Below the pieces are notes generated by a model. It ran no database searches, had not been told where the DNA came from, and saw nothing but the letters and a program-made list of their open reading frames with translations. From Podospora pseudoanserina (Eukaryota > Ascomycota > Sordariomycetes > Sordariales > Podosporaceae), in assembly GCF_035222485.1 (NCBI RefSeq), contig NC_085920.1:3596001-3660000 (forward strand): a DNA stretch of 64,000 nucleotides, in the 5' to 3' direction. The translations under genes and the position numbers were made by a program. This document shows positions 1 to 10,155 of this stretch, piece by piece (the first letter of the stretch is position 1; each line of letters begins with the position of its first letter).

Positions 1-34
1 GGCGAATTAGCGAGCGGCTGTCAGCATGCATTGC

Positions 35-70
<36 letters not shown>

Positions 71-340
71 TGGCAGGACGCAACCTCATCCTCCTACAAC
101 ATCTATCTCAAGCTGACACTTTTTTGCGCCAACCGAATTCTCTAAAGGACAGGATCCTCGGTTCATCACATTGATTTGCTCACAGCACAGCGCAAGCCAT
201 ACCCGGAAGACCAGCCCAAACACGAAGCCCGTCCCTCGGTTGAGTCGGCTCCTAATCATTACATGCGATTGCGCACCTGGCAACGAACGACAACAGCAAT
301 AACAAAACACCACGATTGAGCGCGCCCCGAACCGCCCACC
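1..340 (+). promoter_or_regulatory. Upstream region and 5' UTR of the ENV7-like kinase
   Basis: No gene is seen here. It holds a perfect CAG/GCA trinucleotide run (36-64, almost ten units) and then an A/C-rich leader ending in a CCCACC-ATG start context. The opposite strand has an open frame of about 160 residues, but it is low-complexity Gly/Glu and overlaps the kinase start, so it is taken as a shadow. Confidence 0.6.
36..64. repeat. CAG trinucleotide microsatellite
   Basis: A perfect run of about 9.7 CAG units, roughly 280 bp upstream of the kinase start codon, in what is probably promoter or distal leader. It is not in a supported coding frame. Such runs are length-polymorphic between strains. 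Confidence 0.9.
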
Positions 341-1642
341 ATGTCCCAAATACTCCTCGACCTCCTCCACCCCCTCCTCACCTCTTGCCTCCCCTGCCTC
401 CCGGGAACCCCCACCCTCAAGATCAACTCCCGCTCCCTCAAGATCCTCCGCCTCCTCGGCGAAGGCGGCTTCTCCTACGTCTACCTGGTCCAGTCCCTCT
501 CCCCTCCAAACCACGAGCTCTACGCCCTCAAGAAAATCCGCTGCCCCTTCGGCGCCGAATCCGTCGCCCAAGCCATGAAGGAGGTCGAGGCCTACAAGAT
601 ATTCGGCTCAACCCCCGGCATCATTCACAGCGTCGATTACTCCATCGCCACCGAGCGCGGCGGCGGGGAGGAGAGCAAGACGGTTTATGTCTTGCTGCCG
701 TATTACAAGCGGGGGAATCTGCAGGACATGATTAATGCTAATTTGGTGAATCATTCCAAGTTTCCTGAACGGAAGCTGATGGGGTTGTTTTTGGGGGTCT
801 GTAGGGCGCTGAGGGGGATGCATGTTTACCAGGGCGGTGGCGGGGCAGGGGGGCACGAAGAGATGGTTGTGCCGGGGAGGAAACGAGGGGGCAAGAATAC
901 GGTGAACGGGGGGGCGGATGTGGACGATGAGCAGGAGCAGGGGAGGAGCTTGCTGACGGAGGATGAGAGGGTCACGCAGGCCAGGGAGACGGGGGGGAAG
1001 AGGAGGAGTTATGCTCATAGGGATATCAAGCCCGGTTGGTGTCCCTGGATTTGTGTTCTTTCGACAAACATGGAAAACTGACGGAAAACAACAGGAAACA
1101 TCATGATCTCCGACTCGGGGGATGAACCGATCCTCATGGACCTCGGTTCGGTGGCTGAATCCCCTCTCCCAATCACCTCCCGCTCGTTGGCCATTGCAAC
1201 GCAGGATACTGCTGCGGAGCATAGCACCATGCCTTACCGGGCTCCGGAACTGTTTGATGTCAAGACGGGGACGGTGGTTGACACAAAGGTTGATATTTGG
1301 AGCATGGGGTGCACGCTGTATGCGTGTTTGGTGGGGAAATCGCCGTTTGAGATGAGGTCGGATGAGACGGGGGGGTCGCTGAGTATTTGTGTGCTGAGTG
1401 GGGATTGGAGGTTTCCAGATGAGGGGCCGGGGGCGAAGAAGAATAAGGGGAAGGGGCCGGTTTCTCCTGGGGGCACAACGGCGGCGGCGGCGGCTGCGAC
1501 AGAAGAGGAGGGGATTAGTGAGCCGATACGGGAGGTGGTGAGGAGGTGTTTGAGGGTTGAGCCGAGTGAGAGGCCGGACATTGATGAGCTGATTGAGATG
1601 GTGGAGCGGGTTTTGGAGGTGCTGCCTGAGGATGCTGCTTAG
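341..1642 (+). CDS. ENV7: Ser/Thr protein kinase, ENV7/STK16 (NAK) family
   Basis: Two exons, 341-1034 and 1095-1642, joined over a 60-nt intron that splits the catalytic-loop codon; about 413 aa. The N-lobe has the glycine loop GEGGFSYVYLV (from about residue 41) and the YALKK lysine. After splicing the catalytic loop reads HRDIKPGN. The metal-binding loop is DLG instead of DFG (LMDLGS), followed by an APE-like RAPELFDV segment; DLG with this glycine loop is typical of STK16/Env7. Family knowledge: yeast Env7 is a palmitoylated vacuole-membrane kinase that regulates vacuole fusion, and animal STK16 acts at the Golgi. No transmembrane segment is visible; the early Cys pair (LLTSCLPCLPG) is a plausible palmitoylation site. 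A charged, Gly-rich insert of about 60 residues (roughly 166-224) sits between helix E and the HRD loop. The gene converges on the nucleoside hydrolase. Confidence 0.9.
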
Positions 1643-1990
1643 GCGGGGTGAAGATGGGTGATATATGATGGGTTTTTTTGGGGGGGGGGTTCTTTTTTTT
1701 TCAAATTTTTTTTATTTTAAATTCTTTGGATGTTGATATTGGGGTGGCTCATGCCTGGCGTTTTGGGTGTTGAGCGGGCATCTTTCTGCAAGATGATATC
1801 TTGCTCTGGGAGGAATGATTAGACAGATAAAATTTGAACTGCAGTGATTTTTGATTTTGATTGGATATTCTACTCCAGGAAACTCTTTTGAAATCTTTGA
1901 AATCTACTATGAACATCACATACCCCAAATATCATCCACCACCACCCGTCCGTCTATTCAACCCTCTATATCTTTTCCATCCAAACAACT
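1643..1990. other. Convergent intergenic region, kinase / nucleoside hydrolase
   Basis: The 3' UTRs of two convergent genes. It contains G and T homopolymer tracts (1675-1720) and T-rich DNA suited to cleavage and polyadenylation. No gene is seen. Confidence 0.6.
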
Positions 1991-3257
1991 CTAAGCAGTA
2001 GGAACCCCGGCCTCTTGCTTCACAGCCCTGGCCCTCTCATTCGCCTCGTCCGCCCTAGAGATACACTCCTCCAACACCCTCCAAAAAACCCCCAAGTCCA
2101 ACCCCCTAGGTATCCTCACCCCTTCCTCGCCTGGGGGTAGCAATCTCGCGGTGACCTGGCCCGTCCTCGCACCAGCTTTGGCATCTTCGTAGCTACCCTC
2201 TGTGGCGACACTTACCTCGTACCTCTCCCCCTTTCCCTCCATGCTCACCCCCACAGAGGGGTCATGCTCATAAAATGGGATTTTATGCCCCCCTTTTTCG
2301 TCCAGCCCAGATAGTACCGCCGCAACAGCCAAGGGGTCGTGCAGCGGCGGGCCTTCGGTTATGCCGAAGACGTCGGCGTAGGTTTTCGCAAAAAATAAGA
2401 GCAGCTCGACGAGCATCTGCCTCAATTCCGTCTTGCCCCTCCCGGGCACCATCCCCTCTTTGCGTCCCTCGGGTCCGTACAAGATCAGTTCCTGAACCTG
2501 GGCGGTGGTGAGGCACAGGTGCGTGACATCCAACGGGATCAGCGTCGTCTTCTTGGACAGCTCCCCATGCGTCAGCAGGAACGCCGCCGCCTCAGGGTCG
2601 GCAAGGATGTTGAACTCCGCAAACTGAGTCCAGTTCCCCACCCTCGGCACTCCATCAACGGTCCCCAAGACCGCGGCCGTGAACCCGTTTCCTATCGCGC
2701 CTCCCATCAACGACAGCCCGGCAACGTGCTGGATGAGTTCAGGGTACTTCATAAACAATGCCGCCGCGTTGGTAAAACTCCCCGTGGCCACCACCCAAGC
2801 TGTCCCCCGGGGGGTGGATTTGAGAGCTTCGTATGCCGCGTCGATGGCCGGGATGGTAGCCACGGGAGGGACAGCCGGTGGGGGGAGGAGCTTTGTCCCG
2901 TCGAGGCCGGTTTCGCCGTGGATGTCCGTCGGTGGGTGCATGGGTGGCCGGAAGAGGGCTTTGGAGGCGCCGATGTAGACGGGTATGGAGGCTGACTGGG
3001 AGATTGCCGTCAGGATGGACGTGGCGTTGTGGGTTGTTTTTTCTAAAGAGGCGTTGCCGAAAACGGTTGATACCCCCAGGATGCGGATGGCGGGGTGGTA
3101 GGCTGCGAGGAGGATGGCGAAGGTGTCCTGGGGCGGAGGGGAAGGGGGGCAGGCATGTTAGATATTATCATCTAGGGGATGTAAACATGAGGAGAGGGAG
3201 ACTTACATCGTGTCCTGGATCACAGTCCAGCCAGACGGGGATGCGGGTGTCGCTCAT
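1991..3257 (-). CDS. URH1: Uridine/inosine nucleoside ribohydrolase (IUNH family)
   Basis: Exon 1 (3257-3207) encodes 17 residues and exon 2 (3127-1991) the rest; the 79-nt intron has a GTAAGT donor and CAG acceptor, giving about 395 aa. The split junction restores the family signature DCDPGHDD at residues 11-18, whose aspartates bind the catalytic calcium and the ribose. Further landmarks are the HGETGLDG segment and the PLDVTH and HDPLAVAAVL blocks near the middle and C-terminus. The enzyme hydrolyses the N-glycosidic bond of ribonucleosides (uridine and cytidine for yeast Urh1) in cytosolic pyrimidine salvage. The start at 3257 is chosen because the exon supplies the otherwise missing active-site motif. 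Substrate preference cannot be read from sequence. Confidence 0.93.
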
Positions 3258-3934
3258 CTTGAATGTTGGGTGAGTGAGTGAAGTCTAGTTACCCCTCACT
3301 TTGAGATCTATCAAGTATTGAAAAGATGATGAAAGTTGAAAGCGTCGCAAACAAATCGCAGTATCTCACAGCCAAAAAGGAAATGAATGAGAGGCTCTCT
3401 GTCACAGGGTGTCAGAACCAACCTGCAGAGTGAGATGAGTAAGAGCCGTTCTTATAGGTGCTCCTCCCAGCATGGTCGGCTGAGGCGGTGTTGACAGGTC
3501 AGGGGTCCACCAACTCAAGATGGGCTTGGTTGATCGCCCAATTAGGAAGCTTGCATCAAAACCACCAGGTTTCCATATCTTCAAGGACAAGGACCAGTCC
3601 TGTTACAAATCGAAAAAGAGGTTTGGGAATATAGCATAGAGAGGAGTGGCAAAAACCACTTGTACAAAGAGAAATATCTCCGGAAAACACCTCTCTATTC
3701 CCAGAGCTCAAAACTCCACGGCAATGATAACACTTATAAAACTCCCCATCAACCCAATCCATCCATCCATCCATCCATCCATCTACCAGTCCCATCCCCC
3801 ACCCCATACCTTCTCATACCATCTCATCCATCTGATGAAGCCCTCGAGACAGAAAAACCCTTATAACAATAAACCCCCCTCCCCCCTCGTGCAATAGTAA
3901 TAACAGATCTTGTACACATCAACAAACCAACCCA
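3258..3934. other. Promoter of the nucleoside hydrolase and 3' flank of the CAP-Gly gene
   Basis: No gene is seen. The half next to 3257 is promoter for the minus-strand hydrolase; the half next to 3934 is 3' UTR of the CAP-Gly gene. It contains a (CCAT)n microsatellite at 3757-3783. Confidence 0.55.
3757..3783. repeat. (CCAT)n tetranucleotide microsatellite
   Basis: Almost seven tandem ATCC/CCAT units in the 3' flank of the CAP-Gly gene. Confidence 0.85.
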
Positions 3935-6671
3935 TCAAAACTGCTCATCAGGACAACTAATACTGTCATGTCCGGTCTTCTCACAAAGCGCGCACCACAT
4001 CGGCTCATCCACCACACCCCCCTCCATGCTAGCCGTCGGCTCCTCCGACCCCAAAACCGCCTCCTTATTGACCCTAATCGGCTTCTCCATCGCCGACACC
4101 GCACTGGTAGGCTGCTGCTGCTCCTCATCAGCAGCAGCAGTGACAGCAGTAGTAACAGCACTGCTCTTGGCAGCCTTGACCGGGCTCAGCGGCGCAGGAA
4201 GCTTCACATCCTCAGTCATGGTCCCAAGACCAGACACACCCTCCCCCCCATCAGGCGTCTTGCTGCTGTCCCTCGTCTGATGATGCAACTGTTGATCAGG
4301 AAAGACGTTGGTACACGTCAAAATGTCATGCCCGGCCGTCTCGCAGATTTCGCACCAGAGGGTACTATCCCCCGTGGCCGTGCTATAAGAGTCGCTTTCG
4401 GGCATCGTGTCCAGCGTGTTTCCTCTGCTGTGCTTACCGACACCACCAGCAGGCTTATGCTCCGGGCTTCGGGGAGCCAGCACAACAGTCCCGCGAGAGT
4501 CCCGGTAAGAATTCCTGTCGTTTCCACTGCCAGCAGTCATGGTGGCCGCACTCCCGCGATGCCCTGCCGCTCCCGAGTTCACCGCGCTCCTCCTCAACGT
4601 CTCCAGCTCCCTCTCCAGCGTCTCCTCCCTCGTGCTCTTGCTCTCCACCAAGGCCCTGAGCTCGGCAACCTCCCTCTCCAATTTCTCCCTGCTCAACCGA
4701 TCATCAATCGACTCCCCTTGGTGTGATCTGACAGATCCAGACCGCTGAGCAGCACCCGCACCCGCACCCACCACCCCATTCTCCCCGCCGTTCGGAACAG
4801 CATCCCTGCTCAACGAATGAATAATCGCCTTGAGTCCCCTAATCTCATCTTCCTTCTGTTCCAACTCCTTGCTCGTCGCCCCTCCACCCCCCCGCGCCAA
4901 CCCATTCGTAGCAAACTGCGCCTTCTCCCTCTCCCTCCTCAGCTCCGACCTCGTCCTCTCCACCTCGCCCCTCAAAAACTCAACCTCCCCCCTCGCCTCC
5001 GCCTCCCCCCTCCTCGCATCCTCCAACCCTTCCTCCAGCTCTTGCACCAGCTCCTCCAACTGCTTCAGCTGGTTAGCCACAGTATCCACGTCCGCCGTCC
5101 TGTCCTGCAGCTCCTGAATCTCCTGCATCAGCTCCTCAATCTTCTTCTCATACACCCTCTCCGTCTCGGTGCTCGCCATCTCCAGCGTGTCAATAGTGCT
5201 CCGAAAGTCGGCTCGATGAGCGTCAAACTCGGCCGTCAACATGGCAATCTTTTCATTCTTTTCTCTCAGCACCGCCCGTAGCGTATTGGCATCCTTGTCG
5301 TCCAGACTGTTTCGCCGTCCGGCTTGCATCTGCCCTTCGGAACCCTCAATCAACCCCTGCAGCTCCGTCAAGCTGCTCTCCATCTCCATCAGCGTGGCCG
5401 CCTGTTCCTTAAGCTGCCGCTCCCGATCCTCCAGCTCGGCCTTGAGACGCTCCACCTCCTCATTGTTGACGGCGTGACTCCCGATTCTAGACGCAGCCCG
5501 TGAGGCTGGCCTCACCGTGAGGCTGAAGCCAGACCCAGCGCTCCCATTAGTCTGCGTCCTCTGAATGCCAACCGGTCCCGCATCCTCCTCACTCAAGTGA
5601 TGGGCCTGATACGACGAAGACGACACCCCAAGCACAGAAACACTTCGCGGTCCGACGCTACCTTTCCGCTGATGAGCAGGAAGTCGCTTGCTCGGGTCAC
5701 CCGCCGTGCCGCGAACACTCTGGGCAAACTTGTTCGGCGTCGGGCTGCCGTATCGTGGGGGAGCGGGTGCCCCGATCGAGGGTCTCGGCGCCGGCGTCAT
5801 CTGCAGCCTTCTCACAGGCGACTCTGGACGCGGCAGCGACGGGCGCGTAGGCTTCTTGCCGACAGGGCTCGTGGCACGGCCTGGGCCGACGGACTGGCTG
5901 AATTTCGGCACACCAGGAGTCGGTGGCGTAAAGTTTGTCGAGTACTGAGTTCCGACCTTCAGACCTCCGCCGCTGGCCGGGGTGAGAGGATACGAATTCG
6001 TCGGCATGATGGGTGGTGGTTCTCGTTTGACGGCTTTGGAAATGGGAAGAAAGATGCCCGTGTTTGGATCCTTGGTTCTGAAATAGAAAACACTGCGAGA
6101 AGGGGTTATCCCAGTTAGAAAACGGCATGATTCCAAGGTTCGCATGCACATGATCCGATGTTTGTCCAACTTACCTGTCGACATCACCGCTGTTCTTGCC
6201 GCGGCCTGCAAAGTCGGGATGCAGCTCGACACCAACAAAAGTGCCCTTGCGACCTGTGACGGGACCGATGAAGCGGATGGTGCCCGTCATGTTGCCTGGC
6301 ACATCGATGACATCGCCCACCTGGACATCCTCTCCACCGGCGGCACCCCCAAGGCGGCCGGGGGTAAGCGGGGACGGCATGATGTTGATGTTTTCGCTGG
6401 CCAGAACCTGGTTGTAGGCGTAGGCTTCACTATCATCCGGAATGCTGGCCAGCGAGTTCTGCGTCAGGGCGGCGACGGAGCCTTTGCGCGAGAGCAACTG
6501 GGGCACGGGCGGGCCGAGGCGCGTCGCCGTGGTCGAGTGTGCGTTGTAGACCTGGTTGAGGTTGGGAGTCGAAATGGACGAGAGACCGCCGCGACCGTTA
6601 TTTCTCCTAGACAAGGTGTGGCGGGTGGTGGTGTTGTATGTTGAAGTTGTGCTGGTGATGGTGGTGGCCAT
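3935..6671 (-). CDS. CLIP-170/Bik1-type microtubule plus-end protein
   Basis: Exon 1 is 6671-6175 and exon 2 is 6092-3935; the 82-nt intron has a GTAAGT donor and lies inside the CAP-Gly domain. The predicted protein is 884 aa. Order of parts: Ser/Thr-rich leader, one CAP-Gly domain (about 119-188), a Pro/Ser-rich basic linker, a long coiled coil (rich in E/L/K heptads, roughly 350-680), and two CCHC zinc knuckles, WCEIC-GH-C near 745-760 and WCALC-GH-C at 866-879. The chain ends PDEQF, an acidic-aromatic tail like the EEY/F-type ends CAP-Gly domains bind. The canonical GKNDG groove reads GKNSG here. Family role: autoinhibited dimers tracking growing microtubule ends, with dynein and EB1 partners. 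The ATG at 6671 is the first one upstream in frame. Low-complexity linkers make exact domain ends approximate. Confidence 0.92.
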
Positions 6672-8769
6672 GTTCGGCAACCCAATTGGAGGCGGCGGCA
6701 GCACCCTGGCGGCCAACCCCAGCAACGAATGGCTTTATTGTTTACACGACACCCCCCCCCCACCTTTCACCCAACCAAAGCCCTGGGGAAACACTCTTCC
6801 CGCCCGGGGGGTCGGAGCGCGAATGCCGACCGCTAGCAGCTGGAGCTCCCCTGAACACAACAAGGGAGAGCCGCCGAATTGGGTGGCTTTCCGTCAATCT
6901 TTGTTTTTCTCTTGTTCCGTCTAATAAATCAACAGAAGTCAAGAGAATGTCGTCGCTGTTTCTGGGCTTGTGGAATTGCCTTTCCTTTTTGTCGATCTGT
7001 TCTCCTCTCCTCTCCCAAGCTCGGGCTGTGATGCTTCTTTTGGCCAGTCGTCCCTTTAATGAATGCAACCACAAGAACTTGGTCGCTGATAATTTGCTGA
7101 GAAAGTCGTTGTAGTAATCGGGGGATGTAATTGATGAGGCCAAATAATTCGTAATTGGTTGATTGGGGCGACTATTGGCTCTGTAGAGAAATGAAAAGGT
7201 AACCACAGCAAAATGACGATGGACAGGGTGAGTTGATTTGCGGGTGGAGGTTTGTCGGGTGTCTGGTGACAGCACAAAAAAAAGCAAAAAAGCGAGCGTC
7301 AAGAAGGAGTCGTCGGCACCAGTCATCGGGGAACGGGGGGATCAATGCCGGGGAGGGGAGCAAGTTCAACAAATATAGGATCCTGGGAAGGAGCATCCAG
7401 GGAGCAAGTATCGTGAAGAGAAGGCTTCTTTTGAGCCCCCTTTGTATTCACTACAATATGACCTGCAGGTACACACAGCCTGCTGTTGGTCAATGACAGC
7501 ATGAAGCAAACGGCAGCCAGTCGGACTGCAAGAAAGCTCCCATAGCTGCCAGAGAGCTGCAAGAGAGTGGCTCGAAAGTGGACTCGCGACCTCAATCTCA
7601 AGCCGCTGCAGCTTCTAATTGGCGTTGCTGTGTCCCCTCCCCCGCACCTGGCGAGATTGGGAAAAGAAAACAAAGGCCAGATTCAAGGCCTCACCATGGC
7701 CACGTAGCAGTTCGTGAGATTCTCCATGTTACAGAATGTCGTCACTGCCTCGCATGGCAACCACCCAGTGGGAACTAGGTGGTCGAGTGTAGATGGCTTC
7801 AATGGCACTAGAAGTTACTGGTACCTTACCTTAAGTAAGGGGTGATCTACAGAGCATAGCTGCCGTCTACTGAATTTAACAGACATGGATAGAGCTTCAA
7901 TCCCCACACCACAACTGACAAACACCACCTTCCGTTCCCCGCACTCAGTTCCTTTGTTTACTTTTCTATCTTTAACTCCCCCCTCAGCTGCAATGGTCTG
8001 CTGTCTCCCCAGTGGCTGTTGAACCAATGCAACGCTGAAACGCAGGGGGTTTGTGCTGCATTTCCACGTGTGAGCCCCTGGCTGCCATGCATGTAAGAAA
8101 CCGAACAGCCACCAACATGGAGAATATCGCTTCTACAAAGTTGGGTTTTGATTGTTTTCTTTCCAACGCTGTGCTGCTGTCAAGCTCAGTCCTCCCTTAT
8201 AGCCAGGGCTGTATAACACCATGTTCCTTATCCAGGGAATATCTTTCTGGATAACCCGGATAATTTACCTTATTCGGCTATCACCTATTGAACCGTTTGC
8301 CGCAATCGCTGGCTATTGCTCGGGATATTTCATGAGGGTATACCTCATTGATACGCACTGAGTCTTGATAAACATCTCGTCTTCGAGCTTGAACTGCGCC
8401 TCAGCTCCAAGTTGCACCATCAACTTGAGTGCAGTGTTTGTGCAATCCCGAGCATCCGGTACGCATAACGCTCTCACCGTCCTCGTACTACAGAAGGCGC
8501 GCGTCATTTCTGGAGACCTAATCCGGCGCCTTTCGTAGCTGCCCATCCCGTCCCTTTGCCGTAGTGTGGTACACAGAATACCGGGATGACCCTCGTGGTC
8601 ACCACCTCGAACTGCTGCCTTCCCCGCAGACTTGATCCCATCCGAGATTTCGGTTCAAGATTCGGCCGCATTCAGGTATATTGTTGAGCCGAGCCGTATT
8701 AGCCCGTCCTGCATCCAACGGCTTGGTAACTTCGACTGCCAGTAAAAGATTTCAAGGATCATGGCCGGC
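6672..8769. promoter_or_regulatory. 2.1-kb upstream region of the CAP-Gly gene
   Basis: Lies between two minus-strand genes; only short unconvincing ORFs are present. It contains small perfect inverted repeats: CCTTAC/GTAAGG at 7824-7840, TTATCCAG/CTGGATAA at 8228-8254 and ATGAGG/CCTCAT at 8332-8348. The part from about 8190 to 8350 is more AT-rich than its surroundings. No transposon ORF or long terminal repeat is visible. Confidence 0.5.
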
Positions 8770-9837
8770 TCACGGAGGCGATGTCGGATCCCGCTGGATG
8801 ATATCATCACTCGTGATCGGATGGCTCCCATCATTCAGCACCATTGCCTCCCTGTGCCTCTGGTTCCGGTCGCGCTGTTCTTCACTCCCTGGCGTGGTTT
8901 GGAACGAACGCAACAACACCCTAGTAGGATGGTTCGCGTCCAAACTGTTAACATCGAGAGTTTCCGGGAACAAAACGCTTAATCGTTCCACCAAGTGCGT
9001 GTCGTCATCGTCTGCTTCGCTCTCTTCCGTGTCGGGATACGGAAAGAGACCGCACTTCTGCAGTGCCTCTCGGCCAGCTGGGCTCTGCCGAATGCAACTG
9101 ATGATTTCGGCAAGCCTGTTGGTCTTGCTGCGCAGGTAGGCCGCAAGATTCTGATGCCGCTCCTCCTCGGTGGTTCCCCAGTTTTGCTTGGACAGCCACT
9201 TCTCGACAAATTTGGCCTTGATGAGTTTCTCGCAGTCAAAGGTGCCTACCAGCTGGCTGATGAACATGAGGCAGAGCTTGTCTGTCATGTCACGGAGAGG
9301 ATACTCGTCCCAGTCGTCATTGTTGAGTACCTCCTGGTCAGGGTCAAGAGATAGCTCCAGGCACCGGACGAGAGCTGCGTAGGCCTTCCATGTGTGAAGT
9401 TTATCCAAGGAGTCTTGAGGAATTATTAGTCTATCAATTGTGCCACCGTGATTGATCATCGACTCACGCGGATCGGTAATCACTGCCAAAGCTCGGAGAT
9501 TCTTCAGGCGCTCGTCGTAGTTGGGACGGGTGATGCCCCAGAGGAGCTGTTCGAAGGTGTCCTTGTCGTTGACGGCTCTGTCACATACGATCTTGACAGC
9601 CGTCTCACGAATGGCGTGGTTGTAGTGACCGAGCAAAGTATCCAGGGTGGTCAGTTTCAGGGCGTCCTCGGTGTCCTGGGTGATGTACTGCGGCTTGGGT
9701 TGTGGTGGTTTTGTTTCGCACTCTGAGCGCCATTGATCAAGCGCAAGCAGCACTGTCCCGACGAGAGCAACACCGTGTATGATCAAGGCCCCTTTGATGG
9801 CCTTATCGGTGGTCATAAGGGAGGAGAGCCATTCCAT
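8770..9837 (-). CDS. Conserved fungal membrane-anchored helical-repeat protein, function unknown
   Basis: Intronless. The frame is open to 10107, but the ATG at 9837 is preferred (355 aa) because the extra upstream residues look like leader translation and reach within 50 bp of the NOP14 start. One hydrophobic segment lies near the N-terminus (about residues 15-33, GALIIHGVALVGTVLLALD). It is followed by a helical region with armadillo-like character (LDTLLGHYNHAIRETAVKIV, NLRALAVITDPR), an acidic DDDD stretch and a disordered tail. I do not recognise a catalytic motif. Similar proteins in related fungi are, as I recall, loosely labelled cytoskeleton-associated. Most likely an N-terminally anchored cytosolic protein of the ER or mitochondrial outer membrane (inference). 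It is divergent from NOP14 over 318 bp. Confidence 0.75.
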   Translation of the reverse strand: MEWLSSLMTTDKAIKGALIIHGVALVGTVLLALDQWRSECETKPPQPKPQYITQDTEDALKLTTLDTLLGHYNHAIRETAVKIVCDRAVNDKDTFEQLLWGITRPNYDERLKNLRALAVITDPRESMINHGGTIDRLIIPQDSLDKLHTWKAYAALVRCLELSLDPDQEVLNNDDWDEYPLRDMTDKLCLMFISQLVGTFDCEKLIKAKFVEKWLSKQNWGTTEEERHQNLAAYLRSKTNRLAEIISCIRQSPAGREALQKCGLFPYPDTEESEADDDDTHLVERLSVLFPETLDVNSLDANHPTRVLLRSFQTTPGSEEQRDRNQRHREAMVLNDGSHPITSDDIIQRDPTSPP

Positions 9838-10155
9838 GATGGCGGCGGTGGCGGCGGTGGTTAGTGTCGTCTCTGATGTTGAGGCTGCATGTCGTCGCCC
9901 GGCTGTAATGCATCTCCACAGTGGAGAGCGGGTTGTTGTTCTGGAGAAGCTTAAGCTGAGAGCTTCCAAAAGAGAAAGCTCTCCCTGATCCTGCCGCTGC
10001 AGACCGCCAAAATTTACAAACGGTGGGGCACTCTGATAAGATAGCGCTGCGACCATCCATCCTCTACCAAAAATTCTGAATTGGAGATACAACGACTGTT
10101 CAGCCATCGAAAACCCGGCAACTGCGTCGCGACTCCCAACAAAAACGACGCGATC
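9838..10155. promoter_or_regulatory. Bidirectional promoter, helical-repeat gene / NOP14
   Basis: 318 bp between two divergent start codons, so both promoters and leaders must lie here. No TATA box is evident. Confidence 0.55.

Noticed and set aside
6171-6238. Reading through the CAP-Gly gene intron as coding
   Set aside because: The exon 1 frame meets a stop at the intron border, while splicing at GTAAGT/CAG restores the conserved CAP-Gly strand FYFRTKDPNTGIF.
8228-8348. Perfect short inverted repeats (8-bp and 6-bp arms) as a possible MITE
   Set aside because: Arms are short and such repeats are expected by chance over this length; no target-site duplication or longer terminal repeat is seen.
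9838-10107. Longer version of the helical-repeat protein starting at 10107
   Set aside because: The extra residues do not resemble a targeting or domain sequence and would place the start almost on top of the NOP14 start.
10081-10155. Upstream in-frame ATG of NOP14 at 10081
   Set aside because: It would add 25 residues without similarity to the Nop14 N-terminus, which begins MAGSQLKRL at 10156.
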